Assembly: GCA_963666895.2 (NCBI GenBank)
Contig: CAXXNS010000016.1
Coordinates: 186,001 to 250,000 of the forward strand
Origin: G963666895 sp963666895
GTDB lineage: Bacteria > Desulfobacterota > Desulfovibrionia > Desulfovibrionales > Desulfovibrionaceae
Length of the DNA stretch: 64,000 bases
Reading direction: 5' to 3'
Numbering within the stretch: the first letter of the stretch is position 1; every line of letters begins with the position of its first letter. The position numbers were made by a program, and so were the translations under genes. Below, one piece after another: positions 46,518 through 55,042 of this stretch. The notes beneath the pieces were generated by a model. The model saw only the letters and a program-made list of their open reading frames with translations, made no database searches and had not been told where the DNA came from.

Positions 46518-47144
46518 TTATGGTCCTGTTGAGAAAACGTCTCCCGCACTGGAAGTACCATTAGAAGGATCGTATTTATAATCTGCTAGTACGTATTTAC
46601 CATCTCTGATACCTGCACGACGACGGTCATTGATTTTCGCGCCTGTAAAATCGCGCTCATCCAATCCATCGCCCTCGCCAATACCATCTACGCTATCTGG
46701 TCCAAAACTGGTAAGAATATAATAACTTACGCCATCGGAGCCATACCCGTAACTTTTTTCGCTGCCATCACCGTTAAATGGATCAAACGGAATGGACGAA
46801 ATGTATGAGACAGGTGTAGTAAGGTATAAACGTCGACCTGTACGAGTATTGCCAATCATGATATGAGCAACATCGATTGTTCCCGCACTGGGATCACTTT
46901 TATCCTGACCTCTATACTGTGAGTTCATGATAGCACGGTCTCTATTCATCGGCATATACTGATTGTTGTCGATGAAAAAAGACTCCAGTGAGTTTTTCAA
47001 GCTGCGAATTTCTGATTCTGCTCTGGCAACCTTGGCTCTTACCTGTGCGTTCAAAAAGTTCGGCACAGCAATAGCAGCCAAAATACCGATAATTGCAACA
47101 ACGATCAACAATTCAATAAGCGTGAATCCTTTTAGTCTCTTCAT
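46518..47144 (-). CDS. Prepilin-type secretion/pilus protein, paralogue 1
   Basis: 208 residues. The class III signal MKRLKG-FTLIELLIVVAII has the peptidase site after Gly6 and Glu5 of the mature form. The hydrophobic helix runs to LAAIAVPNFLNAQVRAK. The rest is a GspG/PilE-like head with repeated Asp, Gly and Tyr (DPFNGDGSEKSYGYGSDGVS). AAGGAGG precedes the ATG. It shares about nine in ten residues with paralogue 2 at 47661, with the same promoter, leader and terminator layout, so it is a recent tandem duplication. No assembly ATPase, prepilin peptidase or secretin is in the window. Confidence 0.9.
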   Translation of the reverse strand: MKRLKGFTLIELLIVVAIIGILAAIAVPNFLNAQVRAKVARAESEIRSLKNSLESFFIDNNQYMPMNRDRAIMNSQYRGQDKSDPSAGTIDVAHIMIGNTRTGRRLYLTTPVSYISSIPFDPFNGDGSEKSYGYGSDGVSYYILTSFGPDSVDGIGEGDGLDERDFTGAKINDRRRAGIRDGKYVLADYKYDPSNGTSSAGDVFSTGP

Positions 47145-47189
47145 CCTTGATTCACCTCCTTCCTAATTTATAAGGTGTTTTAGGATGCC

Positions 47190-47310
47190 GCGCCCTGGCG
47201 TCGCCAGGGGAAGCTCCATTTCCATAGTGGTTTAATAAAATAGATAATTAAACAATGAAAACGGCGTATGATCCACTTCTGGAAACAGAACGAACGGCGA
47301 GACCTATTTG
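47190..47310 (-). promoter_or_regulatory. Conserved leader of prepilin 1
   Basis: Contains a hairpin CCCTGGCG/CGCCAGGG (47193-47209) upstream of the ribosome binding site. It also holds the 19-base block AATGAAAACGGCGTATGAT (47254-47272), identical to the leader of prepilin 2. The flanks are similar (GGAAACAnAA..GGCGAGAC). The block reads ATCATACGCCGTTTTCATT on the coding strand and probably holds the promoter or a regulator site. Confidence 0.6.
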
Positions 47311-47590
47311 ATCAACGCATTGTTCGCAACAAGTTCGCAGCAAATCACCTTACTACCTTATACTTACCATGAACCTATCATTACTGTCAAGACCGCCTGT
47401 CATTTCTATTTTATTTTTTTTTAATATTTATCCTTGATATTTCAAGTTAGCATCAATAAGTTATATTTCTATTGTTATTATATTAGAATAGTTTATTCTA
47501 ATATATTCAAACTGATATATCATAATAAAATCGTGGATTTGAGGGCTGTTTTTGTTTTTTCCGGCAAGAGAATTCTTGAGATAATACAAC
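47311..47590. other. A+T-rich intergenic stretch without recognised features
   Basis: Very A+T-rich sequence upstream of the prepilin 1 leader, up to the terminator of prepilin 2. Short open frames here, for example 47434-47631 on the plus strand, have no ribosome binding site or protein-like composition. Nothing else is seen. Confidence 0.5.
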
Positions 47591-47621
47591 AAAAGAAAAA
47601 TGGGGGAACTTTCGCTCCCCC
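47591..47621 (-). terminator. Terminator after prepilin 2
   Basis: GGGGGA (47602-47607) pairs with TCCCCC (47616-47621) and ATTTTTCTTTT follows on the minus strand. It is the same design as the terminator at 46458. Confidence 0.9.
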
Positions 47622-47660
47622 ATCTCAATGATCCGTTTTTTTCTTTCTTCTTACGGCTTA

Positions 47661-48287
47661 TTATGGTCCAGTTGAGAAAACGTCTCCCGCACTGGAAGTA
47701 CCATTAGAAGGATCGTATTTATAATCTGCTAGAACGTATTTGCCATCTCGTAGACCTGCACGACGACGGTCATTGATCTTCGCGCCGGTAAAATCGCGCT
47801 CATCCAATCCATCGCTCTCGCCTATTCCATCTACGCTATCTGGTCCAAAACTGGTAAGAATATAATAACTTACGCCATCAGAACCATAACCGTAACTATT
47901 TTCGCTGCCATCACCGTTAAATGGATCAAACGGAATGGAAGATATATAAGAGACGGGCGTAGTTAGATACAGACGTCGTCCTGTACGAGTGTTGCCAATC
48001 ATGATATGAGCAATATCGATTGTAGGTGCGCTTGGATCGCTTTTATCAAGACCTCTATACTGTGAGTTCATGATAGCACGGTCTCTGTTCATCGGCATAT
48101 ACTGATTGTTGTCGATGAAGAAAGATTCCAGCGAGTTTTTCAAACTCCGGATTTCCGACTCGGCGCGGGCAACTTTTGCTCGAACCTGAGCATTCAAGAA
48201 ATTCGGCACTGCAATCGCCGCTAATATCCCGATAATCGCCACAACGATCAACAACTCTATAAGCGTGAATCCTTTTAGTCTCTTCAT
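47661..48287 (-). CDS. Prepilin-type secretion/pilus protein, paralogue 2
   Basis: 208 residues with the same class III signal (MKRLKG-FTLIELLIVV) and nearly the same head as paralogue 1. Differences lie mainly in QYRGLDKSDPSAPTIDIAHI and GIGESDGLDERDF. Many codons differ silently, so the two copies have diverged at DNA level under protein-level selection. AAGGAGGTGAGAAC precedes the start. Two near-identical pilins expressed as separate units suggest dosage or phase-specific use. Confidence 0.9.
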   Translation of the reverse strand: MKRLKGFTLIELLIVVAIIGILAAIAVPNFLNAQVRAKVARAESEIRSLKNSLESFFIDNNQYMPMNRDRAIMNSQYRGLDKSDPSAPTIDIAHIMIGNTRTGRRLYLTTPVSYISSIPFDPFNGDGSENSYGYGSDGVSYYILTSFGPDSVDGIGESDGLDERDFTGAKINDRRRAGLRDGKYVLADYKYDPSNGTSSAGDVFSTGP

Positions 48288-48321
48288 CCTGTTCTCACCT
48301 CCTTTCTATTAAAGGTGTTAG

Positions 48322-48446
48322 GATGTCACCCCCCGGCGAAGCCGGGGACATCTTTGTTTTCTAGGTAGGTGGATAAATAGATATTAAATAATGAAAACGG
48401 CGTATGATATCTACCCGGAAACAAATGGTGCGTCGAGACTTATTGA
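48322..48446 (-). promoter_or_regulatory. Conserved leader of prepilin 2
   Basis: A strong hairpin, GATGT..CCCCGGC and GCCGGGG-ACATC (48322-48352), stands between promoter region and ribosome binding site. The 19-base block AATGAAAACGGCGTATGAT (48390-48408) is identical to that of prepilin 1. The shared block and hairpin position suggest common transcriptional or mRNA-stability control. Confidence 0.6.
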
Positions 48447-48532
48447 TTCACTTACTTGCTTTGATCGTTTAAGCTTTTTCCTTTTCAAGGAATTATCTTA
48501 AAATAAAATATATCACAAAAAAATCAATTGAT

Positions 48533-48898
48533 CTACCTTTTTTTTGTAAAATCTTCATATTTTCTATTAATGTTATGCACGAATAATAGAACCTTGACCA
48601 CCGCTTCGTATAACTCGGGCGGGATATAGTCGCCCATATCCAGCGAACTTAAGACTTCCACCAGATCAGGATCATGATATAGCGGAATATCATGGCGCTC
48701 CGCGATAGCCAGAATGCTCTCGGCAATGGCGCCGGCGCCCTTGGCAATCACCACTGGAGCAGAATCTTCTCCTGAGCGGTAGCGTAATGCCACTGCTTTA
48801 CGTCGCTTGAGATGACCTGTTAAGGATTTATCTGTCTTATCGGGGGATGGCAGGTCTTTTTCAGCTTTTTTTGATCTGGGAGAAGAGGCTTTCTTCAT
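48533..48898 (-). CDS. Stand-alone FlhB C-terminal-like protein
   Basis: 121 residues. The C-terminal 85 match the cytoplasmic domain of the export-gate protein FlhB: AVALRYRSGEDSAPVVIAKG, AIAERHDIPLYHDPDLVEVL and GDYIPPELYEAVVKVLLFV. The FlhB autocleavage NPTH motif is absent, as in the known FlhX-type short proteins. The Lys/Ser-rich N-terminus is disordered. The ATG at 48898 has AGGT 8 bases upstream. Such proteins can assist flagellar type III export. It is 52 bases downstream of the HEAT-repeat gene. Confidence 0.82.
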   Translation of the reverse strand: MKKASSPRSKKAEKDLPSPDKTDKSLTGHLKRRKAVALRYRSGEDSAPVVIAKGAGAIAESILAIAERHDIPLYHDPDLVEVLSSLDMGDYIPPELYEAVVKVLLFVHNINRKYEDFTKKR

Positions 48899-48950
48899 TA
48901 TCAAGACCTGTCAGAAAATTAAAATTGAATCCAGCAAGATCCAATATCCT

Positions 48951-50915
48951 TTAGGCGATTTCAAACGATAAATTCAGGCGAGAGCGCAATGCGTTTCTTG
49001 CGGCGACGCGTACGTTTCGATCAGGGTCTTGTAAAAAGGGCATCAGGGCGCGGACATCTTCATCTGTTCCCTTATTGCCAATTCCGCAAACCGCCATTTT
49101 CCTGACATGGACTCTTTGATCATTAGCAGCGTCGCGCAGCCGTTGAGTCAATTTAGGTAATTTAGTGATTCCGAGAACCCATAATGCGCTGGTTATGGTC
49201 ATTTCATCCTCGCTATCCAGCATTTTAATCAGAGTTCCCTCGTATTCAGCGAATCCCCAGTTGATCAGCCTTGCAATAGCATTCGATTTCTCTCGGCGAT
49301 GTTTTGATTTGGTCGCCTCTTTTAGTAAGCCAATCACCACGTCATCATCCAGTTTTTCTTCTGGCAGCAATTCAATGGCATTGGCCCGGACTCGCGGATC
49401 GGGATCATCAAAGAAGCGGCGCGACAGCTTAAAGCGAACATCAATATCTTGTATGCGGCTAAAACCTTTGATTGCAGTGGCGCGGACTTTAGGATTGGGA
49501 TCGCCAGATAATTTCCGGTAATCGCTCATGGCGGCGCCCAGGTTTTCCGACTCCAGCATTTTTATATATTTTATCCGGTCTGATTCTTCGGGCGACTCAG
49601 CAAGATAAGAAACATCTTCAAAAAAATTGGGTTTCATCTTCAATAATGAAGCAAGGATTTTCAACCGTTTGGGTTTTCCGATTTGATCGAATTTGCGTAG
49701 CAGGTTTTCTTTCATGATCTTGAACATAGTGCTGATCACGCCCTGCTTGACTTTTTTCTTCTTGCTCCGGGTTAAATGTGATATCTTTTCGAGAATATTC
49801 AGGTCGCCTTTTTTCTGTAAATAGCGCAGGGTGGCCAACAGAACCTGCTCATCCGTCTCGGTCAGAAACTCGAAAACTTCATTGCGCAAACCAAGCGATT
49901 GACTGTCACCCAGGATTTTCAGAACGCGAATCCGGATGCGCGAATCGTCCAACTGTAGACACCGCAGCAGGAAAGATAAGTTTTGCTCGGCGCCGACCGA
50001 CTCCAGAAGATCAAACAGTACGATGCGCTCCGGCGGCGCCATATGTTTAATCAATCCCTGCAATTCAACCAGAATTCTATAATGCTGCAGCACAAAAGCT
50101 ACTTTAACGAAATCTTCCCGATTCAGGTTTCTTAAAGCATTTAGATGATAATTGACATTATCTCCACTGTTACGAACCGCCATAGCCAAAAAGTTTGTAA
50201 TCCGCTCTAGTATCTGTTCATTCTTTTGTAATAATCCACGATACAATACTTCCAGAGAGCCTTCTTTCTGATAGCGGATAAATTCCTCATGAAGCGTCGT
50301 GTATTGAGGTAGGTCCAGTCCCAGATAAGTCTCCCAGAATAAACTCTCATCCAAGGGCGCCACTTTAAATAGAAACTGGATTGCTTGAAAACGGGCGGAT
50401 CTTTTTGACGAATAAAGCGGTTGAAATAATACGGTTAATGCATCTTGTACTTCGTTTGAGGGCAATTGCCCCTTTTCCCTGCGCTCTTTAGCATTTTCAA
50501 TTAACCGGATTAAACTTCGTTTGGTCTCCTCTATGACATTTTGGTGGTAATCCTCGATGCCTGCTATTAGAAGCCGGATCGTATCAAGCCGACCGCTTTT
50601 TGCAACCAGACGAATTACTCCCACTCGAACTTGCCACATCGGGCAGGATAATTCATGAATCAATAACTTAAAATCAACTTCTGCATGATCCAGTATTTCC
50701 CAAGACCGTTCCCTCATCTCAGTATTGTCAGTTGCAAGCATCCATAACAATAGACGATACGACCATGAGGTCTGTCCCGTCATGGATATTGCATCCATTG
50801 CCTCCCAGCGCTTCTCCTCACCATACTTCCCAAAGAGCGTTTGAGATATACGGTCAGCTTTGCCGCTAAGAGTAAAAGGTAAATCTTCCCCACCACCGAG
50901 GAACGGTAATTTCAA
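48951..50915 (-). CDS. HEAT-repeat protein
   Basis: 654 residues, all alpha-helical pairs of about 35 residues. Examples are LSGDPNPKVRATAIKGFSRI, FFDDPDPRVRANAIELLPEE and DPDRNVRVAARNALRSRLNL. The D-x-x-x-x-V-R-x-x-A core recurs throughout the C-terminal half and is weaker before residue 300. No signal or membrane segment is seen. The start is a TTG at 50915 with GGAG six bases upstream. HEAT solenoids are scaffolds. Pairing with a FlhB-like gene could mean motility or secretion, which is inference. Confidence 0.85.
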   Translation of the reverse strand: MKLPFLGGGEDLPFTLSGKADRISQTLFGKYGEEKRWEAMDAISMTGQTSWSYRLLLWMLATDNTEMRERSWEILDHAEVDFKLLIHELSCPMWQVRVGVIRLVAKSGRLDTIRLLIAGIEDYHQNVIEETKRSLIRLIENAKERREKGQLPSNEVQDALTVLFQPLYSSKRSARFQAIQFLFKVAPLDESLFWETYLGLDLPQYTTLHEEFIRYQKEGSLEVLYRGLLQKNEQILERITNFLAMAVRNSGDNVNYHLNALRNLNREDFVKVAFVLQHYRILVELQGLIKHMAPPERIVLFDLLESVGAEQNLSFLLRCLQLDDSRIRIRVLKILGDSQSLGLRNEVFEFLTETDEQVLLATLRYLQKKGDLNILEKISHLTRSKKKKVKQGVISTMFKIMKENLLRKFDQIGKPKRLKILASLLKMKPNFFEDVSYLAESPEESDRIKYIKMLESENLGAAMSDYRKLSGDPNPKVRATAIKGFSRIQDIDVRFKLSRRFFDDPDPRVRANAIELLPEEKLDDDVVIGLLKEATKSKHRREKSNAIARLINWGFAEYEGTLIKMLDSEDEMTITSALWVLGITKLPKLTQRLRDAANDQRVHVRKMAVCGIGNKGTDEDVRALMPFLQDPDRNVRVAARNALRSRLNLSFEIA

Positions 50916-51012
50916 AGTACACTCCGTTTTCGCTAAAGCATAAGTTTCATTAAACTATAGTCTCAAAACAATATCTTTTATTAACTTTACATACTCATAA
51001 ATTTCAAGCAAT

Positions 51013-51058
51013 TTGTATACCATGATTTATTATTATAATAATAAATCATGGTATACAA
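51013..51058. repeat. Perfect 46-bp palindrome
   Basis: Two 23-base arms meet with no spacer; each arm starts TTGTATACCATGATTTATTA. It lies 98 bases upstream of the HEAT gene start. It is A+T-rich, with no T-run that would make it a normal terminator. Candidates are a MITE-like remnant, a binding site or a replication/recombination structure. Confidence 0.85.
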
Positions 51059-51385
51059 TACCCATAATATTGCATTTTATTAATTTATTTACCAAAAGTA
51101 AATATTTAGTACAATGTTTCTCCCTACTGTACGCGTTTTGGCCAACTTTTTCAATCTCTTGCTGGATTAAAAATGTTTACATCTAAATTATTATCGGCCA
51201 AAATTTTATTGTAATTACATTTTATAAAATATAATTGCATTATTTAATAAATTATTCAATACATTACGTGAAATTAAATGGATTGATTTTGATCTTGTTT
51301 TGCACTCCCTAATCATATTATGCCCGAAAAAAAAACAGTCTGCAAATTTTTCTAGTCAGGTTTTTTATATATTAGAATAGTTGCA
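51059..51385. other. A+T-rich intergenic stretch without recognised features
   Basis: Very A+T-rich sequence between the palindrome and the lipoprotein terminator. No open frame with a ribosome binding site and no RNA gene is seen. Confidence 0.5.
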
Positions 51386-51469
51386 CAAAAAAATATTACG
51401 CATTAAAAATTCTGGATTTATTACAAGTCCCTTCTTTTGAAGACTTTGAATAAATCCAGCGTTAATGCG
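51386..51469 (-). terminator. Long-stem terminator after the Tyr/Ser-rich lipoprotein
   Basis: On the minus strand CGCATTAACG-CTGGATTTATT pairs with AATAAATCCAG-AATTTTTAATGCG around a 26-base loop, followed by TAATATTTTTTT. It lies 20 bases after the stop at 51489. Confidence 0.75.
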
Positions 51470-51488
51470 CTTAATATCTACAATCGCT

Positions 51489-53420
51489 CTAACGGGAACG
51501 CGATGGCGAGCGGGATGAGGAAGATGAACGTGATGGCGCAACAGAACGCGATGATGAACGGTTGACCGATGGAGAAGATGAAGGAGCGCTGCGAGGCGCT
51601 GGTGATGAATAACTTCTGCTTCCCGACGATGAAGTTGATGGTGAATAAGATGGAGCGCGCGAGGCCGATGTTGATCGGCTTGACGTTGAACGAGGCGGTG
51701 TATATGAAGTGGAAGGAGAGCGCCGGGACGATTCGCTGGTATAAGTATACGCAGATCGGTTGCTTGATGACGGCGCCGATGATCGGCTGGACCTATTGTT
51801 TATTGATGATCGAGATCTAGCAGCACTACTATTTGTCGACTGGCTTGGTGAAATTGAATAACTCTGTCTTGTTTGAGAGGTGGTTATTGGATTAAGAGAA
51901 TTGTTCGAATAAGAGGTTGAAGGCAGCGCTGACCTGTTTATCTGAGTACTCATAGCTCCGCCCTGGATCTGAGTGCTTGAAGAAGATCGGCTGGGTTCAT
52001 AACGGTTGTATGTGCTGGGTGCGATAATCTTGATCTGTTCGTTTCTCTGTCGCGAATCAGGTGAAATAACGATTGGATTACGGGTCCTTGATGAATTTGT
52101 CGAGTTGTCCGTTACTGATGTAGAAGGTCGGCGCCAGGTCGAGACGCGGGATGTAGGCGATGGAGATGTCCATGCGCCTAGGTTTGAGCGGCGGTTTTCT
52201 TTCACTAAAGTGGAGGCGCCATTATTAGTCTCTTCCTTATTCTGCTCTCTCGACGTGCGAATTGTTCTTCCAGCGCGATCAATTCTACTATAATTAGGAT
52301 TCGGTACAGAATCGCGGGATTGTTGAGTCTTTACCGGCGCCCAGAACGAATATCCCAGCTGATTATTGCGTTCAATACTGCGTTGCTCTTGGCGTTTTGT
52401 GGAATTGGATGTTTTATTACGCGAATTGGACTTTGCGCGAGCACTTACTGAACCACCTGATAATACAGTACTTGGTTGATTGCTTATAATCGAACCATTA
52501 CCATCTTGCGATGATATCCGGATTTCCTTACGACGTTCGCTATCCAAAGGCCGTTTTTCTCTTTTTTCTCCCTGATCTTCTTCTTTGGGTTTATTGTATT
52601 CGAGCCAATAACGATGACCGTATCTATGCCAATATGGATCGTAATAAGCATAATAAGGATATCCAGAATGACTTAAATACGGCGATGAATATCCCCAATC
52701 ATTATAATAATCATAACTCCAGAAAGGATTGTAATAATCCAATGGGCTATAGCGTGAATACAAGGCCCCATATCCTGAATAATAACCATAATCATACAAG
52801 GAACCATCATATACTACCATGGAATAACCATATGAACGCCAGGGATTATATCCTCTTGAATAGGCATAATATGGATAAGGTGAATAATATGAAAAAGTTG
52901 AATAGTAGGGCGGCTGATACCAATCATAACGATTATCCCAATCGTCGTAATACCACCATGTTGTTCGTGGACCATAACTGATTGATGCTGTTGATCTTGG
53001 ATAATATGCTAGAGGATCATAATACCTGTTATTATATTCACTGGATGATAGAGCAATGGCGGCGAATTCGTCCGGATCAGTATACTGATAAGGCGCATCG
53101 AGATAATAATTTACATAAGTCTCTGGATAATAATTAGTTATACTAGCCGTACTATTGTCTGAGGGTATTTCTTCGTTTATATCTAGCACCACTGGATCGG
53201 TGACTACCGACCAGTTGCGGGATGTCATGGCCGTCGGTTGCTGGGTGGTTGGCGCAGCTGAGTTTAACTCTTGATGGGCTACTGCAACTTCAGTTGAACC
53301 TGCGCTTGGCGCCCTATTCTGTATAAGAGTTGGCTCATAAGTGACTCGTGGAGAATATGCGCAACCTGTCATCCCGATAACGATCAGACTCAGCGAAACC
53401 AAAAAATTCATGAGTTTCAT
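51489..53420 (-). CDS. Lipoprotein with Tyr-rich middle and Ser/Arg-rich tail
   Basis: 643 residues. The signal peptide ends in VIGMTGC (lipid Cys at about 20). Residues about 98-285 are extraordinarily rich in Tyr, Asp, Trp and Gly (for example YYSPYPYYAYSRGYNPW). Residues about 285-500 are polar with Arg/Asn. The last 140 are dominated by Ser and Arg (SRSSSSSRSPSRSR end). No globular family is recognised. The composition suggests a disordered, sticky cell-surface or matrix protein. GGGAGGTG precedes the ATG at 53420. Codon use matches the right half of the window. Confidence 0.8.
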   Translation of the reverse strand: MKLMNFLVSLSLIVIGMTGCAYSPRVTYEPTLIQNRAPSAGSTEVAVAHQELNSAAPTTQQPTAMTSRNWSVVTDPVVLDINEEIPSDNSTASITNYYPETYVNYYLDAPYQYTDPDEFAAIALSSSEYNNRYYDPLAYYPRSTASISYGPRTTWWYYDDWDNRYDWYQPPYYSTFSYYSPYPYYAYSRGYNPWRSYGYSMVVYDGSLYDYGYYSGYGALYSRYSPLDYYNPFWSYDYYNDWGYSSPYLSHSGYPYYAYYDPYWHRYGHRYWLEYNKPKEEDQGEKREKRPLDSERRKEIRISSQDGNGSIISNQPSTVLSGGSVSARAKSNSRNKTSNSTKRQEQRSIERNNQLGYSFWAPVKTQQSRDSVPNPNYSRIDRAGRTIRTSREQNKEETNNGASTLVKENRRSNLGAWTSPSPTSRVSTWRRPSTSVTDNSTNSSRTRNPIVISPDSRQRNEQIKIIAPSTYNRYEPSRSSSSTQIQGGAMSTQINRSALPSTSYSNNSLNPITTSQTRQSYSISPSQSTNSSAARSRSSINNRSSRSSAPSSSNRSAYTYTSESSRRSPSTSYTPPRSTSSRSTSASRAPSYSPSTSSSGSRSYSSPAPRSAPSSSPSVNRSSSRSVAPSRSSSSSRSPSRSR

Positions 53421-53692
53421 CGTTCTGCACCTCCCAGTCCTAATCCAAATGGTTTGCCTTTACTATAAACTTACTAACAATAACATTATCATAATAAATC
53501 GATACTTCCCAATTATATCGCATAGGATTTGCATCTTGCTATTTTTTTCTTGATTTTCCCCAGGTTATCAAGATTTCTCTAAATTATATTCGTTTATAGT
53601 CACATTTTCTTTCCAATAAATGAACCAACCAGCTTGATCCTTACTGGTATTTTCTTAAACTTCTATATACAGATTATCAAAAAAGATATTAC
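53421..53692. other. Divergent intergenic region
   Basis: A+T-rich spacer between the lipoprotein (minus) and the cyclase-like gene (plus). It must hold promoters for both. A TTGATC..TAAACT pair near 53634-53661 is a weak candidate. Nothing else is recognised. Confidence 0.35.
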
Positions 53693-53722
53693 TTGATTTG
53701 CTTTATAAAAAATATATATACT
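53693..53722 (+). promoter_or_regulatory. Candidate promoter of the cyclase-like gene
   Basis: TTGATT (53693-53698), an 18-base spacer and TATACT (53717-53722) lie 33 bases before the ATG at 53756. Confidence 0.45.
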
Positions 53723-53755
53723 GTTTTATATACCTTATACTATGGAGTTAGATTA

Positions 53756-55042
53756 ATGCGTCAACCATTTGATTCATCAGATCTTGATAATCGCTTAAAA
53801 GAACTCATTGAACAAAAACAGAAGGTTGAAGAGGATTATAAAGAAACCAGTCAACGTTTCTGGACGATTATGTTTATCGACGCATCTCACTCCGCCAAAA
53901 GCATTTGGGAACGTGGAGAAGATGAAGCCAACGCAATTTTCGACGTCTATCAGCAACTGGTGCGCGCAGCCTTGCAACGCAATGGCGCCTGTTTTGTTGA
54001 ACCGGGCGGTGGACCGCAAGTAGTTTGCTGCTTTGAAAGCCCGGAAAAGGCCCTGCTAACCGCAAGAGACGTGATTGACGTCATGGCTGAATGGAATAAG
54101 CAACAGCCCTCAGAAATCCATATACTCCCGGCAATCGGCGCGCATCAAGGGTATATAAATTTTCATGACGGAACCATTCATCAATCCAATACCAATAATA
54201 AATCTAAACGAATTCAGACTGAAGCAGGGCCTGGTGAAGTTTTCATTTCCAGCGAAATCCATAAAATCCTGGAGAAAAATACTTACTTCTCCTTCAAGTA
54301 TATTGGATCTTTCTCGCTTAAAAATATCCCCGAACCACAGGATATTTATCAGGTCGTATACAAAACATTGTCAGACATTGATGGTTTTTCCGTAAATCCC
54401 ATTAACAGCGGCGGCGTTGCAAAAACATCTCATAAATCAACCGCATCAATACCCAAAGAATCATTTCAATGGGTATTCGTCTATATCGATGTTTGCGAAT
54501 CAACCAAGAAATTCTGGAAATTCGGCGACCGGGAAGCCAGTAAATTAATCGAGGAATATCAAAAACTTTGCCATACAACTTTTAAGCAATACGCATGCAG
54601 TTATGTAAAATCCTGCGAAGGCGACCAGATTATCGCCGCTTTCGAAATGGAAGACGTTAATTCAGCGATAATTTCCTCCATAAAAATCTTGAAGGATCTT
54701 TTCCGTAGGAATGTTAACGTAAAACAAAATCAACAAGTAAGAGCCGCTATCGGCATCCATTCAGGAGAAGTGATTCTTGAGGGAGATGAACCTGTCACAA
54801 CCGGGGATATGCGGATTGGAAAATCTATCCAATCACAGGCCACCGCAGACGAAATCCTCATGTCTGATCAGGTCGTAATGAACCTGGATTCGCAACTTCA
54901 GGGCTACATCTCTTCCTACGGAGCGTGTGATTTCGCCGATAAATCTGAACCTACTGAGGTCTATTCCTTAAACTGGACCAGCGCCAAAATCCGCCCAGCA
55001 TTACTCAATCCCCCCCGTCGGCCTCGAAGAACACGGTACTAA
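53756..55042 (+). CDS. Tandem class III nucleotidyl-cyclase-like protein
   Basis: 428 residues with two cyclase homology domains (about 30-205 and 235-410). Domain 1 has the first metal Asp (IMFIDASHSAKSIW), but the second metal site, normally GD, reads GGGPQVVCCF, so it is probably inactive. Domain 2 keeps both Asp (VYIDVCESTKKFW and SCEGDQIIAAFE). Neither has a membrane segment; a coiled coil precedes domain 1. The likely design is an intramolecular dimer with one regulatory and one catalytic half. GGAG stands 8 bases before the ATG. The last 13 residues (NPPRRPRRTRY) read into an RHS module on the other strand. Confidence 0.85.
   Translation: MRQPFDSSDLDNRLKELIEQKQKVEEDYKETSQRFWTIMFIDASHSAKSIWERGEDEANAIFDVYQQLVRAALQRNGACFVEPGGGPQVVCCFESPEKALLTARDVIDVMAEWNKQQPSEIHILPAIGAHQGYINFHDGTIHQSNTNNKSKRIQTEAGPGEVFISSEIHKILEKNTYFSFKYIGSFSLKNIPEPQDIYQVVYKTLSDIDGFSVNPINSGGVAKTSHKSTASIPKESFQWVFVYIDVCESTKKFWKFGDREASKLIEEYQKLCHTTFKQYACSYVKSCEGDQIIAAFEMEDVNSAIISSIKILKDLFRRNVNVKQNQQVRAAIGIHSGEVILEGDEPVTTGDMRIGKSIQSQATADEILMSDQVVMNLDSQLQGYISSYGACDFADKSEPTEVYSLNWTSAKIRPALLNPPRRPRRTRY

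Noticed and set aside
48340..48460. A c-di-GMP riboswitch in the prepilin leaders
   Set aside because: The conserved block and hairpin do not match the GEMM core that I know. I report it only as a conserved leader.
52511..52981. A 156-codon Asn-rich plus-strand frame inside the lipoprotein gene
   Set aside because: It is the antisense of the Tyr-rich codons and has no ribosome binding site.
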